A stretch of 44,242 nt of DNA from a virus, in the IMG/VR virus record IMGVR_UViG_3300044630_001449, positions 1-44,242 of that record. The stretch is one strand, 5' to 3'. Positions 27,601 to 32,850 of the stretch are shown here, one piece after another. The position numbers were made by a program, and so were the translations under genes. A model generated the notes under the pieces. It was not told where the DNA came from. It saw nothing but the letters and a program-made list of their open reading frames with translations, and made no database searches. Position 1 is the first letter of the stretch. Each line of letters starts with the position of its first letter.

Positions 27601-28663
27601 ATGAGGAACCAGCAGCAGCGACTTCTGGGAAAGCATCTCCCAAGTCTCTTAGAGTCAATGCAGTTACGTTTTCAACAGAGTTGAAAAGATTTAATTGAGC
27701 AGTTGCTGCGCCGATTGCAGCAATTTCTCTTTCTTCAAAGGTCATCTTTCTAGATTGACCCGACATTTGCATAGCTCGCTGAGCTTGGAAGTAAAGGCTT
27801 TGTACAAGATCTTTGGCTGCGCCAATATCCATGTCACCAAGTTTTTCAGTAACAGCAGCTAATTCAGTAATCTTTGCAATGCTCTCTTCGCTTTGGATAC
27901 CTAATTCAGCAAAGTCTCCTGCCAATCCGACTGTTAAACTCTTGGCAAGACCGAATCTATTGCTAATTTTTCCAAGAGATTTATCAAGCCTGTCATAGCG
28001 ATCAACCATTCCTTGAAGTTGCTTAGATTGCTCCTTAGTTGCCCCAACAAGGTCAACATTCATCTTCTTCGCAGCGGCCTCAAGATTTGGTGCAACATTT
28101 TCAAGAACTTTATTTAATCTTACAAATTCTTTATCAACTGACACAAGAGCTTGGAGACCGTATCTTGCAAAACCAACCATTGGGGTTGTAAGACCAATAA
28201 TAAGACTTCGACCAACGAACTGCGCATCCTTGCCAAGACGCTTCTGCTCTTGCGCTACGCTCTTTAAGTCCTCTGTAAGACCTCTTAGACGAATTCCCTT
28301 TAAAGCAGACTCATAAGCCTTAAGGTCGGAAACAGCGGCTTTTCTGAATGAGGCAGATGCTCCAGTAGCAAACTTAAACTCTGTGCCCATTCCGGCAATT
28401 TCTTTTCTTACCCTTCCAATCTCATTGGTAAGAACAGAGTTGTTTCTAGAAAGTTGATCAATTGTTTTAGCGTGAGCTTTTAATGATGAGTCAGCAGAGC
28501 CTACAGCAGCAGAGAGAGCCTTGCTTCTTGCGCTAAGGTTGTTCATTGGGGCTACAGAACCCCTTACAACAGCATTGAGCTGTTGCATAGCATTGCTAAG
28601 CTTATAAACATCCGCTACGCCCGCAGTCGCTACGGCAATTACAATATCTACATCACTAGCCAT
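18656..28663 (-). CDS. Giant tape measure protein with muralytic, ART-like and kinase-like domains
   Basis: At 3335 aa this is about a quarter of the window. Residues 1-700 are the TP901-type tape measure core ('KAAGFEVGASANSIKVSLQRL'). Hydrophobic stretches lie near 655-690, 1066-1090 and 1170-1270. A long coiled coil spans about 1400-1570 and a Gly/Ser linker about 1684-1718. The 'LHGGEYVV' element occurs near 1846 and 3238. Residues about 1925-2015 resemble the Rpf/transglycosylase-like fold (predicted catalytic E1945). Residues about 2700-2915 resemble an R-S-E ADP-ribosyltransferase: R2824, T2860-S2861-S2862, E2903-x-E2905. Residues about 2960-3100 resemble a PI3K/HipA-like kinase: K2974, D3053, D3060-N3061, D3074. 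The core role is setting tail length; the extra domains suggest delivery of effectors. The ribosome binding site is AAGAGG. Confidence 0.93.
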   Translation of the reverse strand: MASDVDIVIAVATAGVADVYKLSNAMQQLNAVVRGSVAPMNNLSARSKALSAAVGSADSSLKAHAKTIDQLSRNNSVLTNEIGRVRKEIAGMGTEFKFATGASASFRKAAVSDLKAYESALKGIRLRGLTEDLKSVAQEQKRLGKDAQFVGRSLIIGLTTPMVGFARYGLQALVSVDKEFVRLNKVLENVAPNLEAAAKKMNVDLVGATKEQSKQLQGMVDRYDRLDKSLGKISNRFGLAKSLTVGLAGDFAELGIQSEESIAKITELAAVTEKLGDMDIGAAKDLVQSLYFQAQRAMQMSGQSRKMTFEEREIAAIGAATAQLNLFNSVENVTALTLRDLGDAFPEVAAAGSSFGLSMTELAGMLAPMKAAGFEVGASANSIKVSLQRLVAPTKQNADLFRRLSKEYDTNFTAIKGTGLDAIQSLIDGFNELKNSAAGQEGAMEFFAKVFGVRQGPRMEVALAQMADFDEVLKSNTVSLESAEKKLQGFANQAIISANKSSNANLPLIKSYQDIGIIARIATAQIKEGETAQIDGFGRVTLAQVKEARKVRQAVTDEIVKAQRTEGVDLIGQVNTEAGRASFIQLAGAANAAEVAQRELDVALGSLDTQISILKNNFKAFATDIIKGARPAIEKITDISNKLITAWSSLDSRTKQLISTVALLVAGATAAIGPLIFVFGQFRLAMGSVAKVLLSFLPSLKTLSVEAVASSSAMLRLSKPLTVVGDTVVNTNGKFATFLATLASGEGPVGRLANKIGLMTGALQEQSTAPMALSRQVNAQKAVRESLAPITGTSVIDPITGAPVAAKPSFTSQMKSALKLQKTGVMSGAAGVRGPGGRMGPMDADEREILRKTEEMIKQSLLAKGYPTTGGRGPGGRFSKSVGDMVQEAVALQASGVTSGAAGIRGASGRFRRMTTGEKDALQAYEDTRETLEKRTLAKRTLSRKNLDLDVFTGQNMYKGREITADRASDIYRGGIKGRAAQVAEAVGRSREAAPDRIKELGGTAKGLATAPIEGYKKSVKGAKDAMLALRMQHAAAGVEAPRFFARMSAAMKGFVTSTNLGTAALKIMKLTLIASGIGIIILAIGVAVMLVMKNLDSFKKAGSSGIKTVKEAFTTVKDAVLELVRPIIDLFAHFGNGAKGSEGAVQGLGKAFSGIAVVFKFVANVFKMIVEKFIKPYLYMIINIVGAVVSLFQGNWKKAFSFLMAAVAFAAEFFVNAFAIGFKVIVSLAGGLVKGVVSLIGLLAKGMIEYLVWPITGVLKLASMLPFGIGDKFKGINNKFRSVVNGAKGMVDSATSVVNSTVDKATGAVNGLIDKSAKGIKNKLGGLKKGGIDASKGKVTLGGKGKKDDNVEVDTDPMQEQIANATGEGLSEGADEGAKELAKRAAQALKDIKKEVQEEIASRIKDAMTAVVDSITNSLKDQKEASLSIYDAQIKKIEDVAKAEEKLTKEQEYQNKLREAEEQRALNRLNTRRNYAMAVYAGQIDEARAIADAGARQDTEDTKSIGVIRDERVKELAEENRKVMIDSIKEAKENASKYFDEMIKSFTEAAKKITQFPPTTAEEFNTMLNQLIDGGNGFVGAKSIANSMGTIFSESFGGALGQLGVNASGPLTSSLAAIGKTLTENNPFGPTGIWSKTIDASIDALTRKYTGLSQTLTTVIDTNSEAFSKLLTTYTAYQDIVNPAGAGGSSSSGGSGGGGTGAGGSGAGAGGTGTGGGTGNETGFNNLKKGKVTPNQLARVMFANYRNADRNLLVDYLTDAFTIFTKPPVDSSANKFKKFLTENPAIKQTKNSRILTMVRNAYNTGSRSEGYDGYKLYEMGGMLPYSKGGPTEGPVQQGIPAILHGGEYVVRNSAVNKYGWGMMQQINQGTYKPRPFANGGMIDSFAKGGAIKKPKKMVTGGKSKAPEKAPDKKIKEDPAQAEWNWQQNNGGFTEAYMDTIAKGESSQGKNWGKKPDWFGRVETSHGWMGGGMRTADKTWFDYGGSEFAKTADLATKLQQMVVKNRIAIFGWIRKVAAGSPGFPAGATISNPPLGTGEHAFNRDLLLKLERVTFKGKPEKLKKYRSPEKEFPLPENFNPNMSYINQVGYDPFKNFGSDKGAFNTKTSKDAYVNYFRNKPRGFNKITMPFSKPVWIDGFGNRVREPKNARNFDNFGAYSPLIQEPVQSFSFLDNILGFAKGGLVGKAVGKKIAKPKTPEKPKTPSAADFRKADYLSDWDMQVIGVNAKKQMAEQKKGLFGKIKSAVAKPFVAAKNWVSNQFYSNLYGSQTGSGMTGSAVMLNRATNPNYETVGPRPSMLDLPSVRAGATMAKTGTQFLPIAGAFFPLADAANLYNENPSGGSRVLSGLEAAGSLIGPTSIFSPYANFSQGSKLLNTVRSIKSLPKNIKSGTRSFINNRSTITKVKSLLRDIDDARKGATKFPAWQDQVLGGPRKSMDQLNQSLPDPLFDDGPFGSIEGLTPYKRITNSRYPNIFKEISGERAPTRALGVDGWLDIPGKTPWETVKNRIQETKNLNINRFKNLNTRFKNTISKKPKIGNKLKSLPPKAKAIPKTLKDRLFEFLVPKSATILGSEGISSVVREMFYTGQYDDIMKNSILNGLSQRFPTMDMPELTKLTDIMFGNIKRISPENPAQIAETMRFNAKRVAEFEAKLAANASRSPEDALAYKTYMTNKLRAKITGNIAKSAQGRTGGFKRGMFKQGDLSFEDFMKNIVPKMDESELTKIAGGTHRDDFKIYLSYMNSLLNSPMTYQSGTKYYQDLLAQISGRSEVTDLQKAFPILKEFVNASIAGNVRLGPRINFADNFDLAKAIEIFGVKTEKDLEFVRGMNIMNTGGLKATLSRLVDVDPKIGEMLPHQTPLRTSSSPAGALGFFSRGTPDQTRGALFNITVPKGTPAYVDPKFLHETELLFPGFNFLENIRKPISAPSGASLFSTRAGFSISPTNFNFDNLTRVGEQLGSNRAGIWRDPAGIKYYIKEAKSVAHSWNEELAARLYESFGVASGQQRAVFDSSTNTPYLISQIIEDLKPIGEFDDLAIRLPRIKEGFAIDAWLGNYDAIGYNMDNLMLDALGNPIRIDPGASMFYRGTGGLKDAIPGIKFGEEVEELTQMVKPTDAHKSFQNAGKIFGDMTFVQLQDAARRLQLLPSGITSDTAMSSSFSNLLMKMIQASIPDQALAQKYFDILMARRKNILEHFGLQVPDDPGAISGSAHGWFNGGLISRANGGMIPGFGSQGVPAMLHGGEYVVNSSAVKNVGIAALQALNNMRFNTPKSPSYSGPVNGQSTSTSTTHIYVENFIGEKQWFESMMKDYNVTVAPQNQKAAGLNNTTISTYSGINRGL

Positions 28664-28711
28664 TTGGTACCTCTTAAATTATCGCATTTTATATTGCAAA
28701 ACGCAATGAAT

Positions 28712-29043
28712 TTATCCAGCAATTTCAAAGCCAAGGCCGATTGGGATATCTCTATAGTTATCTGCGGTGATTGAGTTATCCTCTGGAGGAAGTGGATCGT
28801 ACCAGTCATCATCAAAGTCAACTTCTCCTCCAAATGCAACAGCAGATGCTTTGATTGTTTTTGTATATTCATTACCACATGCGCGGTAAAGCAAAAACAA
28901 CTCATGCAAAAGCAAAGAGTCTTCTAATTCTTCTAAACTTTTCCACGCACCTATTTGTACAAAAACTTCTGATTCATACTTCAATAGGGGAAGATCATCC
29001 CAAGCGGTTACTTCGCTTGAATTTGCTGACCCTCCCTCTACTG
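28712..29043 (-). CDS. Tail assembly chaperone GT extension, made by -1 frameshift
   Basis: This reading frame has no convincing start of its own; the first possible start is a TTG at 28984 with no ribosome binding site. It is open from the slippery heptamer CCCAAAC (29044-29050) in the upstream gene. A -1 slip there joins the first 103 codons of the G protein to 110 codons in this frame, giving a product of about 213 aa. The extension contains 'SLEELEDSLLLHELFLLYRA' and an acidic, proline-containing tail. Siphoviral G/GT pairs act on the tape measure during tail assembly, and the tape measure gene follows 48 nt downstream, as expected. Confidence 0.82.
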
Positions 29044-29352
29044 GTTTGGGTCGCCACCCATAGCAACTGCCATGAGTTCTTGGAATGAACGGAGGTCCAG
29101 AGCGTCTTCTAATGCATCATCATCAGCTGCCAACTCTGGGTCAACCTTCTTGAGTGCAATCTTTGCTGCTGCAACCATCTTATCGATGTCCTCATCTGTG
29201 AGGTTACCTTCGTCAGTTGTCTTCATATCATTTGCAACCTTCATAAAGTCTCTCAGTGAGCGAATGGTCAGGGGCTTAATTGTGCGAACTTTTCCGTCAG
29301 CAAACACAATGTCTGTACCCTTATACATATCTACATTCTTATTATTAGCCAT
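29038..29352 (-). CDS. Tail assembly chaperone G
   Basis: A 104-aa, acidic, mostly helical protein ('IRSLRDFMKVANDMKTT', 'DEDIDKMVAAAKIALKK', 'LDLRSFQELMAVAMGG') between the major tail protein and the tape measure, the classic place for the first tail chaperone. Its last codons contain CCCAAAC in the correct frame (C CCA AAC) two codons before the stop, enabling the -1 frameshift to the GT form. In related phages most product stops at G and a minority continues. The start ATG is preceded by a GGTAGGA ribosome binding site. Confidence 0.85.
   Translation of the reverse strand: MANNKNVDMYKGTDIVFADGKVRTIKPLTIRSLRDFMKVANDMKTTDEGNLTDEDIDKMVAAAKIALKKVDPELAADDDALEDALDLRSFQELMAVAMGGDPNQ
29044..29050 (-). 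promoter_or_regulatory. Slippery heptamer for programmed -1 frameshifting
   Basis: The minus strand reads C CCA AAC with the zero frame on CCA AAC, matching the X-XXY-YYZ rule exactly. The zero-frame stop TAG comes one codon later. The -1 frame is open for 110 further codons to 28712. No obvious downstream stem was worked out. Confidence 0.75.
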
Positions 29353-29377
29353 TTTAAAATGTCCTACCTTTGTCTAT

Positions 29378-29422
29378 AAAAAGGGAAAATCCCTTGTGCA
29401 ATATATTATCACACAAGGGATT
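29378..29422 (-). terminator. Rho-independent-type terminator after the major tail protein gene
   Basis: Arms 29388-29398 and 29412-29422 form a perfect 11-bp stem (AATCCCTTGTG with CACAAGGGATT) around a 13-nt loop. On the minus strand the stem is followed by TTCCCTTTTTAT. The hairpin sits between the major tail protein stop and the chaperone start, where partial termination would let tail tube protein greatly outnumber the tape measure and chaperones. Confidence 0.75.
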
Positions 29423-29450
29423 GTCCTAAGTACCAGTTTGTAGTTTTTAA

Positions 29451-30044
29451 TTACAGGTCGTCAATAATCTTGCCGTACTCATAGTTAGTGTCTGTTGACA
29501 CTGGGAGGATACGGAAAGAGACCGCAAAGACGGATGCCTCTGCTCTCTTCATGCTGATTGTTGATGATTCCATCGAGATTGCTCTCTTTGTTCTGAACTT
29601 ACGCAACTTCGTTACTGAAGCAGTTGAACCAGGGGCATTGCCCTCGATTTGTACTGCCTTTTCGAATGGGTAAACGCCTTGTCCACCAAACTTGAAAGTT
29701 CTTGTGTTTGCACCGTCAAGTGTATTAACGATGTCTGCTCCGTTGGAATCGCTGTTTGCGATTTCTGTATTGTAGCTCCACGCAATAGCGAGGTTTCTCA
29801 ATGTGCCTTCAGCCATAGTTGTCTTAACCATAACCTTAACTTTCGATTGAATAACCTTTGCTGCGTCACCGAATTGATCAACCTCAATGTCAACCATGTC
29901 TGGCTGCCAAGAGATTTCCACACCACCTTGGGTGTAGCCAACATCGGTAAGAGCATCGAAATCTACACCTGTCATTGTTGTGTTGGAAGCTCCAACTTTA
30001 ACGACTGCTTCACCGACTACGATATTTGCTGCTTCTGTTGCCAT
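29451..30044 (-). CDS. Major tail (tube) protein
   Basis: A 197-aa protein at the position just before the tail chaperones and tape measure, as in most siphoviruses. It has the beta-rich character of tail-tube subunits: 'VGYTQGGVEISWQPDMVDIEVDQFG', 'SKVKVMVKTTMAEGTLRNLAIAW' and 'AEASVFAVSFRILPV'. There is no additional Ig-like domain at the C-terminus. It has a strong ribosome binding site (AGGAGAAAAAAA then ATG) and a terminator downstream, consistent with high expression. The identification rests on these plus position. Confidence 0.85.
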   Translation of the reverse strand: MATEAANIVVGEAVVKVGASNTTMTGVDFDALTDVGYTQGGVEISWQPDMVDIEVDQFGDAAKVIQSKVKVMVKTTMAEGTLRNLAIAWSYNTEIANSDSNGADIVNTLDGANTRTFKFGGQGVYPFEKAVQIEGNAPGSTASVTKLRKFRTKRAISMESSTISMKRAEASVFAVSFRILPVSTDTNYEYGKIIDDL

Positions 30045-30059
30045 TTTTTTTCTCCTAAA

Positions 30060-30254
30060 TTATTCGAGGAAGAAAATTTTCTTTCCTCTTCTGTCACGCC
30101 ATTTAGCGATCTTTTTTACATGGTCTGGGTTGACCTCATCTTGCTTTCGACCTATTCCTAAGCCCTTTTGCCATTCAAAATCGTAAGTTTTGGAACCCAT
30201 CCTGACGGTATAACCTTCAGTTTTACCTATGTATGTAATAGTAGTATACTTCAT
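30060..30254 (-). CDS. Small basic protein between tail terminator and tail tube genes
   Basis: A 64-aa basic protein ('YTVRMGSKTYDFEWQKGLGIG', 'VKKIAKWRDRRGKKIFFLE'). I do not recognise a family. The N-terminal half looks like a small beta-barrel and the C-terminal half a basic helix. It lies 21 nt after the tail terminator gene, with an AT-rich inverted repeat between them, and 15 nt before the major tail protein. There is no clear Shine-Dalgarno. Its conserved-looking position among morphogenesis genes suggests a small structural or chaperone role. Confidence 0.6.
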   Translation of the reverse strand: MKYTTITYIGKTEGYTVRMGSKTYDFEWQKGLGIGRKQDEVNPDHVKKIAKWRDRRGKKIFFLE

Positions 30255-30256
30255 AT

Positions 30257-30282
30257 CTTATTAGCATACCATACTCTAATAA
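30257..30282. repeat. AT-rich inverted repeat at the end of the tail terminator gene
   Basis: CTTATTAG (30257-30264) and CTAATAAG (30275-30282) are perfect 8-nt inverted copies separated by 10 nt, overlapping the stop codon of the tail terminator gene. No T-tract follows, so it is a weak candidate for termination and may be an mRNA end or a protein site. Confidence 0.35.
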
Positions 30283-30692
30283 GAAGTTGAGTATATTCTA
30301 AAGCTTAAATCCATTTGATACCAGCCTTCTTTCTCCAAAGGCTCCAGCAACCCAGAACCTACAAATATTGCAGACTTAAATCTATGGTTACTACTCTCAA
30401 TTCCACCACTATCTCCAATTGTATCACCTCTGCCCAAGAGATAAATCATTCTTTCAGATATTTTAAACATTCTATCAACATCACTATCATAAATTGAGTA
30501 AGTAATATTATCAAACCTATTCCAGTAGGACTCAACTGAAGGAATTGATGGATTAAAATAATAAACAATAAACGGAGGAGGCTCTGTTCCATACCCAATA
30601 ATTGGGAAGAAGTTCATAGTTTTTCCGGCAATCTGTTGAAGGACTGTATCTTCTTTTAGAAAAGTATTAACATCATAAACACTTATTGTCAT
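30276..30692 (-). CDS. Tail terminator protein
   Basis: A 138-aa protein located after the tail-completion gene and before the tail tube gene. It begins 'MTISVYDVNTFLKEDTVLQQ', continues with 'PPPFIVYYFNPSIPSVESYW', and ends 'GWYQMDLSFRIYSTSY'. That layout (short N-terminal helix, then alternating strands around a helix 'VDRMFKISERMIYLLGRGD') fits the small fold of tail terminators such as lambda gpU. Those cap the finished tube and form the joint with the head. The identification is by gene order and pattern rather than a signature motif. The start overlaps the upstream stop by 4 nt. Confidence 0.65.
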   Translation of the reverse strand: MTISVYDVNTFLKEDTVLQQIAGKTMNFFPIIGYGTEPPPFIVYYFNPSIPSVESYWNRFDNITYSIYDSDVDRMFKISERMIYLLGRGDTIGDSGGIESSNHRFKSAIFVGSGLLEPLEKEGWYQMDLSFRIYSTSY

Positions 30693-31246
30693 CTTCCACC
30701 TGCTCTACTTCTAATTGATGGCAAATCTGACAAACCAGTTGAACCACCTCTTGGACCAAAGCCAAATCTCTTAATTGCATACTGCAAGTTCTCTAAAACA
30801 ATTCTACGAGCATCCTGCTTCACTTCGTCAGCATGACCGCGCATGCTTGGTATCTTTGCAGACCATAAAGCACTTGGGTATGGAGGAACAGACTCCGGCC
30901 TTAAAACCATTCTGTAAGCACCTCTAGATTTAACTCTATAGGCTTTTCGACCTTTCAAGAAAACCGAGGCAACAATAAAGGCATCTGCTCCATTTCTTGT
31001 TTTCATACCTTTTTCTGGCTTAATTGTCAACTTATATCCTAAATCTCCACTTGGAGAAATTTCATATGCCAAGTATCTTGAAGCAGGATACATTGCATAA
31101 AGTTTTTGAGATATATTATCTGCGCTTCTGTACAAGCCAGATTGCTGAATTGATGCAATACGATTAGGAAAGCTATCAATCTTATTAATAAGCGCATCCA
31201 TTTGCCTTGTTGCATTGGAGTTAATATTCATATTATACATTCTCAA
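30689..31246 (-). CDS. Tail completion / neck protein, HK97 gp10-like
   Basis: A 185-aa basic protein. An N-terminal helical segment 'NATRQMDALINKIDSFPNR' leads to 'SADNISQKLYAMYP' and then a strand-rich centre ('YKLTIKPEKGM', 'AFIVASVFLKGRKAYRV'). A helix 'DEVKQDARRIVLENLQYAIKRFG' follows. This is the general plan of HK97 gp10-family neck proteins that join connector and tail. It is third in a connector series with the adaptor and stopper. An in-frame ATG three codons in is an alternative start; the chosen one overlaps the stopper stop by 14 nt. Confidence 0.65.
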   Translation of the reverse strand: MRMYNMNINSNATRQMDALINKIDSFPNRIASIQQSGLYRSADNISQKLYAMYPASRYLAYEISPSGDLGYKLTIKPEKGMKTRNGADAFIVASVFLKGRKAYRVKSRGAYRMVLRPESVPPYPSALWSAKIPSMRGHADEVKQDARRIVLENLQYAIKRFGFGPRGGSTGLSDLPSIRSRAGGR

Positions 31247-31607
31247 CCACCCTTCTTGTAGTGATTAGATAATGATGTAATTTGCCTTTATAGCCCATGT
31301 ACTTGCGAATGCTTATAATCTCTAATGGTCCAGACTCAAGGACAACCCCGGCTCTATCCACGACATTTTGAATCCGATTGTTGTAAGTAATATACTGAGC
31401 ATCTTGGTGTGAGACATAAAACTCATACTGATCAATGTTGTCAATATATGGCTCAATTCTTCTTTCGCTTCGCTGGGATTGGAATACCGCAGGTATCGTA
31501 GCAGCCTTGCTAAAAGTTATTGTCTTTTGACCAGCAGCATTATTACTGGTTATTTTTTCGTATACATCAATCTTGTGTACAAATCTTAAATAAGTTTTTG
31601 CACTCAT
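31233..31607 (-). CDS. Head closure protein (head-tail stopper)
   Basis: A 124-aa beta-barrel-like protein: 'FVHKIDVYEKITSNNAAGQKTITF', 'IPAVFQSQRSERRIEPYID', 'PLEIISIRKYMGYKGKLHHYLITTRR'. The pattern matches head-tail joining/stopper proteins (HK97 gp7- or SPP1 gp16-like) that plug the connector after packaging. It lies directly after the adaptor gene with a 1-nt TAATG overlap and before the neck protein gene, which is the usual order. Confidence 0.7.
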   Translation of the reverse strand: MSAKTYLRFVHKIDVYEKITSNNAAGQKTITFSKAATIPAVFQSQRSERRIEPYIDNIDQYEFYVSHQDAQYITYNNRIQNVVDRAGVVLESGPLEIISIRKYMGYKGKLHHYLITTRRVVENV

Positions 31608-32518
31608 TAGACAACATAATCCATCACAAACAATGTGTAATCCATAAGCAGAACATCAGCCTCAATGTTCCCAGTTGTCTCATAGAAGGAGTCTTTCATG
31701 TAAACAGTAAGAGCATCCATTTCAACTCTTGTCATGCCATGCATTCTGTATTCCGAATCATTATTCATTGCATCGGCAATCAGCAAAGAAGCGGCCTGCT
31801 TAACATTGTCGGGAATAAATCTCCAGCCAAAATTGCCAATAATCTGGTATGTAGAGTCAAGATCCCATTTGCCCAAAACAAAGACTTGCTCTGGCAGGGA
31901 TGTCTTCCTAAAGCGGATGTTATAGGTTGTATCAAAATTGAAAGGCTGTCTTACCTTCTCAACTTTATCAACCGTTTCACTAAGAAGGATTAATTCATCG
32001 CTTGTTCCAAAGTCTTGGATAACAGATACTAGATCAGAAACCGGAATTGGGAGTCTCATGCTCGAATAGTTATTGCCATTCATCAGCAAGGTTTTATTCT
32101 CATAATATTCAAAAGACTGTCCACAGTAGGTGTCAATTGTATTTTTTACCCTTTTGGCAATTGCCTCAAACTTGGACTCAAATTCATTCTCAAGCTCTGG
32201 ATATTCATCAAAGAACTCAGCTGCCGTAATGTAGGGGGTGAAGACATTGATGTACTTAGATTGGGTGTATGTCACCCCAGAAACCGCATAGGTGAAATCA
32301 GCCTTGTAACGCCCTGAGGAATTTAAAATATAGATTCCAGAGCTTTGTTGACCAAAGGTGATTGTATAAACCCCTGTGCCTGTTCTGGTGGCGCTGGTTG
32401 GTCCTGAGACCAAATCCCCAAGCTCATGATACAGGGATACCGATACCAGATTTGATGTTGGGTCACTTGGTAGCGTTAGCGTAAGGGTTTTAGATGTGTT
32501 GATCTTTACTTCATCCAT
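31607..32518 (-). CDS. Head-tail adaptor with N-terminal Ig-like domain
   Basis: A 303-aa connector protein. The first ~95 residues form a beta sandwich ('KTLTLTLPSDPTSNLVSVSLY', 'GSGRYKADFTYAVS'-like strands), probably a surface decoration. The rest looks like an HK97 gp6/SPP1 gp15-type adaptor: 'ITAAEFFDEYPELENEFESKF', helices to 'VKNTIDTYCGQSFEYY', 'RLPIPVSDLVSVIQDFG', and a late helix 'VKQAASLLIADAMN'. It would bind under the portal and begin the neck. It is the first gene after a good promoter whose start point almost coincides with the ATG, and it has no Shine-Dalgarno. Confidence 0.72.
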   Translation of the reverse strand: MDEVKINTSKTLTLTLPSDPTSNLVSVSLYHELGDLVSGPTSATRTGTGVYTITFGQQSSGIYILNSSGRYKADFTYAVSGVTYTQSKYINVFTPYITAAEFFDEYPELENEFESKFEAIAKRVKNTIDTYCGQSFEYYENKTLLMNGNNYSSMRLPIPVSDLVSVIQDFGTSDELILLSETVDKVEKVRQPFNFDTTYNIRFRKTSLPEQVFVLGKWDLDSTYQIIGNFGWRFIPDNVKQAASLLIADAMNNDSEYRMHGMTRVEMDALTVYMKDSFYETTGNIEADVLLMDYTLFVMDYVV

Positions 32519-32527
32519 TATGCTTTA

Positions 32528-32556
32528 ATTATACAGCATATAGGTTTAGTTGGTAA
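32528..32556 (-). promoter_or_regulatory. Promoter for the connector and tail operon
   Basis: On the minus strand: -35 TTACCA (32556-32551, four of six matches to TTGACA), 17-bp spacer, -10 TATAAT (32533-32528, perfect) preceded by CTG. The adaptor ATG begins 9 bases after the -10, so transcription would start about 3 bases before, or at, the ATG. No Shine-Dalgarno is present, consistent with a leaderless mRNA, a common arrangement in Actinobacteria. Confidence 0.65.
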
Positions 32557-32559
32557 ATC

Positions 32560-32850
32560 TCAAAACCACCAAAAATGTTTTAATATCGATAAACTTGCCA
32601 AAACCACCCAAGCGACATTGAAAAGGATGATTGTTGGAAGGGTCTTGTGTGTTGAAGTCCAAATAAGAGCAACGCTGGAAATGATGGCGAAAATATATAA
32701 CCACCAAAATTGCTTGCCGAGAAGAAGACCCGGAAAGATAATTGCAATCTTGGTAGCAAAGCCCCAAGCCTCTACTGTGTTAACACTTGTCCAGTATGAG
32801 CGATTACTCATAGTCTTGACAGCATTAATTATTTTTTGAAAAAATTCCAT
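32560..32850 (-). CDS. Small membrane protein
   Basis: A 96-aa protein with two or three predicted membrane helices: 'GFATKIAIIFPGLLLG', 'FWWLYIFAIISSVALIWTST' and 'TIILFNVAWVVLASLSIL'. A charged N-terminal segment precedes them. No family is recognised. It closes the halogenase block and overlaps the end of the upstream gene by 22 nt. Possible roles include an anchor or transporter for the pathway or an extra lysis or exclusion factor; none is demonstrated. Confidence 0.7.
   Translation of the reverse strand: MEFFQKIINAVKTMSNRSYWTSVNTVEAWGFATKIAIIFPGLLLGKQFWWLYIFAIISSVALIWTSTHKTLPTIILFNVAWVVLASLSILKHFWWF

Noticed and set aside
28678-28706. TTGCGT-17-GATAAT promoter-like sequence before the tape measure gene
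   Set aside because: The predicted start would fall inside the ribosome binding site of a gene that clearly uses one, and the -35 matches only three of six bases.
28712-28984. Independent 90-aa gene starting at TTG 28984
   Set aside because: No ribosome binding site, and the frame is open upstream to a correctly phased slippery heptamer; it is better read as the frameshifted C-terminus of GT.
32546-32767. Minus-strand open frame of 73 codons overlapping the small membrane protein
   Set aside because: Overlaps almost completely with the 96-aa membrane protein, which has the better start context and clear helices; its composition looks random.
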